Assembly: GCA_028641055.1 (NCBI GenBank)
Contig: CM054062.1
Coordinates: 17,417,639-17,481,638, forward strand
DNA length: 64,000 nt
Source of the DNA: Alopecurus myosuroides
Lineage: Eukaryota; Streptophyta; Magnoliopsida; Poales; Poaceae
Reading direction: 5' to 3'
Shown one piece after another: positions 55,961 to 64,000 of this stretch (the first letter of the stretch is position 1; each line of letters opens with the position of its first letter). Both the position numbers and the translations under genes were made by a program. The notes beneath the pieces were generated by a model. It was not told the DNA's origin and ran no database searches. It saw nothing but the letters and a program-made list of their open reading frames with translations.

Positions 55961-57240
55961 GATTAAACAACATTAAGTAAAGGTCATTTTTCAACTTTCT
56001 CAAACATATATGAAAATGACATATTTGGGTAGATTACATTTTTATGAACATAACCATACTTTCATTTATTTTTCTGAGTTACAGATTAAAATATATTAAT
56101 TATTCACTTTTAATTCATTTTTTGTAATTTAAATAACATTTCCTCATAAATGAAAAACCGGGTTATGACATCAACCTGACGTCAACGCCCCTTGTGATGT
56201 CACGATGACGTCATGGCGACGTCAGCCCGTGGCTGGGGATGTTCTGCCTCCGTTCAATCGGCCAAATTCGTGCACGATTAGCGAATCGGACTATACCACG
56301 ACGGAGAGAAGATGAAGGCGAATGCTATGGTGGCGGCGCCGCCCGGAAATTTCCACCGGAGGCTCGCCGGCGTGCGGCGACCATGGCGGCGGGACAGAGA
56401 CCTCGGCGGGAACGAACTACGGAGAGGGAGGGGAAGATTGGAGGGCACCGGGAGGCTCATCGGAACTCGTGGAGTGTGATGGGGCAGGCGACGAGGCGAG
56501 GAAGCGACGGAGCTCGCCGGAATCGCCCATGGAGGCGGCGGCCGGAGCTGGGAGAAGACGGCCCGATTCACGGTCCTCCGTCCTTCCCGGCTCGCAGAAC
56601 TCGGCGAGGATAAGAACGTGATCGAGGCGGAGATCCAGGAGGTCTCAAATCGTCCAGGGGCTGTCCAGAGCTCCGCATACGGCACGGCGGTCGGAGACAG
56701 CTAGGGTTAGGGTTCTCTCGCGGTACTGAGCAGTAGAGAGGAAGAGAGGCGATGCAGAGGGGAGAGGACAATCAGGGCACGTCCGTGCAGCCTTATCCGA
56801 GCCGGGGAAGCAGCAGGACGTGGCAAGGACGTGGTCGGCGGCTTCCATCCTTCTGGCAGTAGGAAGAAGAAAGGGAAACAAACCATTTTCTGAAAACCCC
56901 CTAAAGTTTCTAGAAATTACAAATTAGCCCTTTTCTATTTAAAAACTGAGAGAAAACAAGGTTTTTGAGGGCCTTTCTGCAAACAGAAAAATTTGGCAAA
57001 AAAATATATTTGGAAAGCTTATGAAATTTCCAACAAAACCATGTTTTTCTTTGGTGTAAATGAAATATTTTCCAACACAAAATTTTGGAACCCATTTTAA
57101 GTACTTTTTGTGGGATTTTCTCAAACCAATTAAATTCACAACTTAAATTATTTCAAACATGAGTTAAACTTTTGTTTTCATGCATGTATGATATGAACAC
57201 AACACCACACACCCTAGTTTAGCAAAATTGGGATGTTACA

Positions 57241-58682
57241 CCTATTCCTCATCCATAACCTGTTGACGTACACTCTCTCCAATACTTTGATAATAGAGAT
57301 ATTCCTTACTCTAAACCACCTGATCAATGCTTAGATGAATTTGATAATTATTTTGTTAAGCAAGACAACTTTAATAGGAGAGTGCAAAATCACCTTATGG
57401 AAAACTCTAGAGCTATTGATAATTTGCATGGTATTATTGAGAGAACCTCTAATTATGTTAAAATGCTTGTTAAACATTTTCAAATGGTTCAAGCTCAAAT
57501 TGATCAACTTACTAAAGTGCAAAAAGACATGTTAGCTAATGCTTCTAGAGATAAACATATTTGTTAAATAATTACTAGAAGTGGTGTTTCTACTCAGGAC
57601 CCCTTGTGTCCTGAAGGACATCCTAAACGAATTGAACAAGATTCTAAGCAACCTAAAAACAATAGTTCTCCTTCTAAGAAAAAGAAGAAGAGACATAAAA
57701 ATGTTGTAGAATCTCCTGAACCTGCTAAAGATCCTAATATCATATCTATTTCTGATGCTGAAACTAAAAGTGGTAATGATAGAAGTGATGCTTCTGATAA
57801 AGAAGAACCTGTAGCTGAACCTGAAAAGCAAACTAAAACTGTAAAGTATACTAAGGAGGATTTCATTGCTAATAAACATGGTAATGAAAGAGAACCTTGG
57901 GTACAAAAAGCATGCCTTTTCCTGATAAGAAACACAAATCAAAGGAAGAAGAACATTATAACAAGTTTTGTGAGTGGATGAAACCTCTGTTTTTGCAAAT
58001 CCCTTGGACTGATGCTATTAAATTGCCTCCTTATTCTAAATATATGAAAGACATTGTCTCCAACAAAAGGAAGATTCCTAATGAGGAAATTTCCACTATG
58101 CTTGCTAATTATTATTTCAATGGCAAGGTTCCAAATATGCTTGGAGATCCTGGTATTCCTACTATCCCTTGTTCTATTAAAAATAATTATGTTAGAACTG
58201 CTTTATGTGATTTGGGAGCTGGAGTTAGTGTTATGCCTTTCTCTATTTATAAGAGACTCTCTCTTGAAAAAATGATACACACTGACATATCTTTGCAAAT
58301 GGCTGATAAATCTAATGCTATTCCTGTTGGTATATGTGAGAATGTTCATGTTCAAGTTGCTACTAATTGTTTGATATTAACTGACTTTGTTGTATTGGAA
58401 ATGCCTGAAGATGATAATATGTCTATTATTCTTGGGAGAAATTTTCTTAACACTGAAGGGGCTGTTATTGATTGCAATCAAGGAAAAGTAACTTTTAATG
58501 TTAATGATAAAGAGCATATTGTTTATTTTCCCAAGAAGATTGATAGAAGATATGGTTTAAATTCAATTGAAAATATTGAGACCATCAAGATTGGAGAATT
58601 TTATTGTCCCATTCCAGTACCACAAAAAGAATATGAAATTATTATGATTGGGAATATGTCTATCAAGGTTGAGGTAACATAA
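57241..58682 (+). pseudogene. Gypsy-like gag C-terminal part and aspartic protease
   Basis: Gag resumes after the duplicated CCTAT with FVKQDNFNRRVQNHLMENSR and NLHGIIERTSNYVKMLVKHF, then a stop near 57567 and a Lys/Ser/Glu-rich linker (SKKKKKRHKNVVESPEPAKD). A frameshift near 57940 leads to the frame 57897-58682, which contains IPWTDAIKLPPYSKYMKD and the retropepsin-like site ALCDLGAGVSVMPFSIYKRL, flanked by IILGRNFLNT. It ends at 58680-58682 with TAA. No RT follows, so this element encodes gag and protease only. Confidence 0.85.
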
Positions 58683-61488
58683 TTATTTAGTGATTAGCAA
58701 AGTTTTGCTTCATATGAAAATTGTTCTCGTAACAAGACTTGATCACCCTCGCTAACAAAATGATTTTAAATGAAGAGGAAAGTGTTTTCACTATGTTTTC
58801 ACCTTCTCCACTATGTTTTCACCATGTTTCCTTATGTTACCACATTTCCACTTTAGCATACTCATGTTTTCCATCATCCATATTCTTGTTTTCATCATGT
58901 TTTCACCCTGATTACTGTGGTTATGCATGTTTTCACCACCCATACTTTTGTTTTCACCACTTACACCTTTGTTTTATTTGGATATTTTTCCATTGGAGTG
59001 TCATCGAAACTCTGTAGTTCTGTTTTTTGTTTTGTTTTGTACCTCTGCATAATTGTTTCTAGCGAACGTTGGAGTTGGTTTTGGATTTCTGCGCAGAAAA
59101 CAGATTTCTGCTGTCCACCGTAAAAAAATCGTATAATTCACAGAAAGATCAAAATAACCTGAAACTTTTTTTTGCTTATTCCTCAGTTAATTCTGAAACT
59201 TTTTCATTCTTTATGTTTTTCGATCTGAGCAACTTAAGTGCCCCGAAACAAATCGTCATTACAGACTGTTCTGGTTTTGGCAGATTCTGCTATTTTTCTA
59301 GCATTTGCTCTTTTACTATGTCGAGTGGATTTCTTTGCTTCACAAAACAAAATTGGTTGTAGCTAATGTTTAAAAGTATCAATAGCACTTGTGCCCTTGC
59401 AGAAACCATGAATTTTTGATTGTGCACTAACCCTCTAATGCAAATTACTTTGAGTGTGGTGTGAAGGAAGTTTTCAAGGGTCGAGCGAAGAGCGTGATAT
59501 AATGTGATCAAGCTGATGCAAAAAGCCTAAGCTTGGGGGGAGGTATACCATCATCACACTCATCTTTATATCATGTTCGGTCGGTTCATTATATATCCAT
59601 GTTTTCGTTTCTTTCGTTTGTTTTCGTTTTCTTTCGCTTCTTTCATTTCTCTTTGTTTTACTGTTTTGTTCTTGTTTTCCAAAACACAAAAAGACCAAAA
59701 ATATTTCTGTTTTTTATCTTTGTTTGCTTGTTTAGTTTCTTTTATTATTTTTCTTTATTTTCTCGTTTCAGTTTAGTATTCAAAAATCCAAAAATATTTT
59801 GCTTTGTTTGCTTGCTTCTTTCTTTTCTTGTTTTAAATCGAAAACCCAAAAATATTTGTTGTTCTTCTTTTGTTTTGTCAAGTTTGTTGCAGAATTCACC
59901 GGACTTCCGCGTCTCCATTGGAGCTTGATTACCACTCTATATTATTCAATCCACAAGTGAAGAGCAGTAATGATGATTTATGACAATCCAAGTTGTGGTG
60001 AGAGGCTGGTATGAACTCTACTTGTTTTATTTTTGTACATATACTCATTGTGTGAACATGCTTAGTCCATTCATGTAAGGTGTATGTTATTTAATTGATG
60101 CTTAGTAGTTCGTGCTCTCACGTGTTAGTTCCAAGTTATTAATATAAGATAGCATGTCGTATGAATGTTTGCATCCATTGTTTTATTCATAGAAGGGTAT
60201 GACATTGTGGTATCTCCCTCTGATTGTTTCGCTTGAATCGACTTGGCACATGATGACGCATGCTATGACTAAAAACAAAAGTCACTTAAGCCTCGATGAT
60301 TTATTTTGCCTCAGAGTATTTGTATCATTTTTATGCCCATGTTAATTTTGTTTTGTCGCAAGCATGATTATGACAGTTGTTGCTCTCTTGATTGTCGCTC
60401 CCTGTCTATTGCTAGCCTCCAATTGTACTGAGTATGAGCTCTACTCGTGCATCCAAATCCCCAAAACCAAAGTTTTCCAAATGTGTCCACCATACCTACC
60501 TATATATGTGGTATTTCACTGCCACTACAAGTAAATTTCTCGTTTGCTACCTTTAAAACCTGCTAAAAATTATTCTTGTTTTGTGCCTCTGTTTTAGCTC
60601 ATGAGGACGTAAATAGAGAATATTTATCTCACTTGTTGATTGAATTTCACACCCTAGACTAGTGGCTTCATCCTCTTATCCAAATGATAGAAGAGCCGGC
60701 AACGGGGTGCCTAGCCCCAAAGTAATACAACAAATTATCTTTACTCTTTTTGCCCCTAATTTATCAGTCAAAGCATAATTGTGTAAACAAAAGAGAAAGA
60801 GGGATGACCTTCTACCTAGATGCGTCCTTCCATGGGAGTCACTCTTGTGAAGTCTAGTTGGCTTGTGACGTATTGTATTGTATGTTTACCATTCGTTGAC
60901 ATAAGCATACACCTGTCTCAAAAATGTTTTCAATACCTCCGTTTAATAAAATAAAAATCTCTAGCACATGAGTTAATCCCGGCTTCCCTCTGCGAAGGGC
61001 CTTTCTTTTATTTTTATGTTGAGTCTTCACCTTCTCGCTTTATGCACCTTGAGAGCATGGCTGTTATTCTTAGTGTAATGTGCTTGTCCAAAAACACGGT
61101 TGATAGTGGTATAACTTTGATGCTTGTATCTTTGATATCTATATATCTAGTCTTCAATTGAACTCAGAGGTGCGCTGGCATTTATGTTTTGCTCCACTAT
61201 TAAGGGCAAGCGAGTACACTTTATCATACCCTATTATGAGCATTGCAATCTTGTAGATTGATATACTTCATGTTATCTATTATTACTTTGTTGGCATCTC
61301 TTCATGGTTTGCATAACTGCTAGGTGACTTTTATTTTTCATATGTCTTATTATAAATTGCCTCAGCACTTGATCATGTGGTGAGTATATTTACATCATAT
61401 GAAACAAATGTGTTCGTAAAAGTTTTTTATCGCACTCAGTTGTCACTGAATTGCTTGAGGACAAGCAATAAGCTAAGCTTGGGGGAGT
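58683..61488. other. Long non-coding 3' region of the Gypsy-like element
   Basis: About 2.8 kb without domains. 58790-59000 is rich in TTTTCACC and CATGTTTTC repeats. 59060-59520 matches 14630-15100. It ends with the purine run AAGCTAAGCTTGGGGGAG just before the 3' LTR. Confidence 0.7.
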
Positions 61489-62878
61489 TGATACGTCCAA
61501 AACGTATCTCCTTTTCCGAACACTTTTCTTATTGTTTCCTCTAAACTTGTGAGTTTTGGATACCACTAACACGGACTAACGTTGTTTTCAGCAAAATTAC
61601 CTCGGTGTCTCGTTTTTGTGCAGAAAAATCAACTTTCGGGAAAATGCCCAGAAAAGACCCCATTGGTCCTAAAACACTAGAAGACCCCGGGAGCCAGAAG
61701 GAGGCCAGGAGAGGGGCCAGGAGTGGGCCACACCACCCCCCAGCGCCCCCTTGGTCGCGACGCCTAGTGGTGTGAGCCACCCCTGGACCCTCTCGGGCTC
61801 CCCTTTCCACTACATATGCCCTATAAACCTAAAATGCGAGGGGTTCGTCATATTCCACAGAAACACAACAGAGCGCCGCCGCCACCCCGAACCTCGATTC
61901 GGGGATCAAAAGTTCCTCTTCTAGCACCCTGCCGGGACGGGGATTCGAAGGAGATCATCGCCATCGATACCGCCACCTCTTCTCCATCAACCATCCATGA
62001 TTCCCCCATCCATGTGTGAGTAAACACCGCTCTAAGCTGAGAGGGATGGAAGGGATTGGATGAGATTGATCATGTAATAATGCCAGATTGTTAGGGCATA
62101 GTGCCTAGTATCCATTGTTAGTGTTTTCTACCGTTGTTGCAACTTGCTATAATTAATGCTTGTCACTAGGGCCCGAGTGCCATGATCTTAGATCTAGACA
62201 TGTTATTGTGTCATGAATATAATTATGTTTCTTGATCATATCTGCAAGTTGTTTGCACATGTCATTGTCCAGAACCCGAGGCCCCAAAGTGACAGAAATT
62301 GGGACAACCGGAGGGGATGTTGTGATGTGAGGATCACGTGTGTTCACGGAGTGTTAATGTTTGCTCCGGTGCTTTATTGAAAGTAGCACCTTAATTACCA
62401 GTAGTTTCCCTAGAGGCCCCGCTGCCACGGGCTGGTAGGACAAAAGATGTTGTGCAAATTTATCATTGCGAGCACGCATGACTATATTGGAATACATGCC
62501 TATGGTTTGCCTACATGTTTGATGCTTTATATTATTATCTGCAATGCCCGTGTTTAGATTATTACATGACCTATGTTATCCATGCAACGCCCATCCATCC
62601 ATTCCCTCTATGCCTACGGTACTTCCCATACTGCTGTTTTCTGTGATTGCTACTGTTGTTACTATTTTACTATTGCTATTATTTTATTTCTACTGCTGCT
62701 ATAAAATTGTTACCACTGATAAATTGTTATGAGCAAGTCTACTTTCAGGTGCAGCTGAATTGACAACTCAGTTGTTAAGGCTAATAAATATTCTTTGGCT
62801 CCCCTTGTGTCGAATCAATAAATTTGGGTTTTACTTCCCTCGAAGACTGTTGCGATCCCTTATACTTGTGGGTCATCA
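61489..62878 (+). repeat. 3' LTR of the Gypsy-like element
   Basis: 1390 bases, same ends as the 5' LTR (TGATACGTCC, GGGTCATCA). Host Copia sequence resumes at 62879 with CTCTT, matching CTCGT before 18577 except at one base. Confidence 0.9.
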
Positions 62879-64000
62879 CTCTTCTACAATAGAATAACAT
62901 GCAAAGGAAGCAAGTGATGCACCTAACCAAGAACAAGCTCAAGACCCTCCTCTTGTTGACCAAGTTCCTACGCAAGAACCAATCTCTCCTATCATCCAAG
63001 CTAGCCAAGGTAAGGCCAAGATCAACCTTCTTCATATTATTCTCCTCAAGTTGAAGAAATTCTTGAAGATGATGATCAAGGCCAGCTTTCCGGTCAATAC
63101 AAGGACCCAAATGATCAAGTGATTTCTCCTTGCAATAATGAGGAGATCGAAGCCCGTCGTGCTAGAAGAATTAGAAAAGTCTTGAAGCGTATTGATGCAT
63201 ACGATGACAAGGTGTTGGAAGATGTTTGGGATAGAAGATCCACAAGAGCACAGTTGGAAAGCTTTAGTGAGCATCAAGATCACATATCCATGGTGGAAGC
63301 AAATAAAGTGTTTGAAGCTCTTGAGGACTCGGATTTTATGGAAGCTATGCATGATGAACTCAATAACTTTGAGCGCAATAAAGTTTGGGAGCTAGTTTAG
63401 AAGCCAAAGGATTGCCACAATGTTATTGGCACTAAGTGGATATTCAAGAACAAGAAAGATGAGCATGGCATTTTCATAAGGAACAAAGCAAGATTGGTGT
63501 CTCAAGGCTACACTCAAGTGGAATGCATTGACTTTGATGAAACTTATGCTCTGTTGGCTCGCCTTGAGTCCATCTGTATCCTTCTTGGATATGCATCTTT
63601 GCATAACTTTAAATTTCAACAAATGGACTCAAAAGTGCTTTTCTAAATGGACCATTGAAAGAGGAGGTATATGTTAAGCAACCTCCAAGGTTCGAAAACC
63701 CCAACTTCCCTAACCATGTCTACAAGCTCGATAAGGCGCTCTATGGACTTAAACAAGCATCATGTGTGTGGTATGAGCACCTTAGAGAGTTGTTGCATGC
63801 CCATGGATTTGAAGTTAGGAAGATCGACCCCACCCTTTTCACAAAGAGGGTAAAAGGGGAGCTTTTCATATTACAACTCTACATGGATGATATTATTTGT
63901 GGCTCAGCTAACCAAGCTTTCAATAATGAATTCTCAAAGCTTATGACTGATAGGTTTGAGATGTCTATGATGGGAGAGTTGAGATTCTTTCTCGGCTTTG
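62879..64000 (+). pseudogene. Outer Copia reverse transcriptase region (continues past window)
   Basis: Continues the polyprotein cut at 18576: RRARRIRKVLKRIDAYDD, EALEDSDFMEAMHDELNNFE and KVWELV, then a stop, then GTKWIFKNKKDEHGIFIRNK and ARLVSQGYTQVECIDFDETY, LDKALYGLKQASCVWYEHLR, LQLYMDDIICGSANQAF (the catalytic site read as YMDD) and MSMMGELRFFLG. Stops near 63398 and 63643-63660 and frame changes show it is inactive. RNase H and the 3' LTR lie beyond base 64000. Confidence 0.85.

Larger units (their letters stand above)
22912..57240 (-). mobile_element. Del/Tekay-like LTR element with 3.6-kb LTRs and a non-coding interior
   Basis: Target duplication CCTAT is perfect (22907-22911, 57241-57245). 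On the minus strand the LTR starts TGTAACATCCCAATTTTGC and ends GGGGTCGCGACA. The 5' LTR is 57240-40224, the primer site 40218-40207, and the 3' LTR 36473-22912. The polypurine tract on the minus strand (AAGGGGGTAGATT) precedes the 3' LTR. LTR ends and primer type suggest the Del/Tekay branch of Gypsy; this is a tentative assignment because the interior (36474-40223) encodes nothing recognisable. The two LTRs were later hit by a Tat element (left) and by the 42516-55960 insert (right). Confidence 0.87.
40224..57240 (-). repeat. 5' LTR (right copy) of the Del/Tekay-like element, split by a large insert
   Basis: Pieces are 40224-42515 and about 55961-57240, together close to 3.57 kb. Relative to the left copy about 18 bases (near 35186-35204) are missing where the insert lies. 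The frames at 56239-56621 repeat those at 35473-35855. Confidence 0.85.
18577..62878 (+). mobile_element. Gypsy-like gag-protease retrotransposon inserted in the Copia element
   Basis: LTRs are 18577-19949 and 61489-62878, the primer site is 19961-19978, gag and protease lie in 19969-22911 plus 57241-58682, and a polypurine run (AAGCTTGGGGGAG) precedes the 3' LTR. Flanking bases CTCGT and CTCTT are a target duplication with one change. No RT, RNase H or integrase is present between the protease and the 3' LTR, so it depended on a helper. A BARE-type solo LTR (20736-22386) and the Del/Tekay-like complex (22912-57240) interrupt it. The LTRs differ at roughly 20 places in the first 260 bases, making it the oldest datable insertion here. 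Confidence 0.87.
9808..64000 (+). mobile_element. Outer Copia retrotransposon (SIRE/Maximus-like), split by nested insertions
   Basis: LTR end, primer site, gag, protease, integrase and reverse transcriptase occur in order on the plus strand in segments 9808-11246, 15491-18576 and 62879-64000. The insertions at 11247-15490 and 18577-62878 are flanked by near-duplicated 5-base target sites (GACCT/AACCT and CTCGT/CTCTT). The element continues beyond base 64000. It carries many stops and frameshifts and is inactive. The lineage is suggested by the RT motif MSMMGELRFFLG and by gag style, and is not certain. Confidence 0.8.

Overview
The window looks like intergenic, transposon-packed DNA from a large grass genome, most likely Triticeae (wheat, barley, rye or Aegilops). 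The reasons are a BARE-1/WIS/Angela-type LTR, CACTA ends of the CACTAGTAGAAAACAGGG type, a Stowaway MITE flanked by TA, long nested LTR retrotransposons, and GT-AG introns in the coding parts. No rRNA, tRNA, CRISPR array or bacterial-style operon was seen. Almost everything is mobile-element sequence. The one gene that is not an obvious transposon function is a small two-exon DEDD-type 3'-5' exonuclease at 4444-5148, sitting between CACTA ends.

Layout. 1-4232: part of a CACTA element on the minus strand, with a spliced Transposase_24-type ORF2 (exons 2653-2393, 2316-843, 757 to beyond base 1). 4257-7286: CACTA material holding the exonuclease (+), the 5' exon of a TNP2 transposase (-), a coiled-coil/membrane ORF (-), and a CACTA terminus ending at 7286. 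7287-8849: AT-rich filler with a LINE remnant. From about 9808 to the end of the window runs an outer Copia retrotransposon (SIRE/Maximus-like). It is broken by a non-autonomous LTR element (11247-15490, which carries a Stowaway MITE) and by a Gypsy element (18577-62878).

Russian-doll core. The Gypsy element contains a BARE-type solo LTR (20736-22386, TSD AATCT) and a Del/Tekay-like element with about 3.58-kb LTRs (22912-57240, TSD CCTAT, minus strand). The left LTR of that element received a Tat-lineage Gypsy (23636-33612, TSD GTACT). Its right LTR received about 13.4 kb (42516-55960) holding an almost intact Copia element (43054-49782, TSD AAGGG) and a complete chimeric CACTA element (50547-55322, TSD TGG). 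LTR divergence, counted by eye, falls with nesting depth: about 7-8% for the outer Gypsy, about 3% for the Del/Tekay-like element, and about 0.5% for the Copia and Tat elements.

Points of most interest: the apparently intact exonuclease gene bounded by CACTA ends; a Copia element whose gag start codon lies inside the 5' LTR and is joined to the body by an intron crossing the LTR boundary; a well-formed antisense transcription unit (TATA box, leader exon, splice sites) inside the Tat element; and a chimeric CACTA encoding an RNase H1-type hybrid-binding domain fused to a membrane segment plus a C48-protease-like protein without its catalytic residues. All family assignments come from motif recognition by eye; no database search was run.
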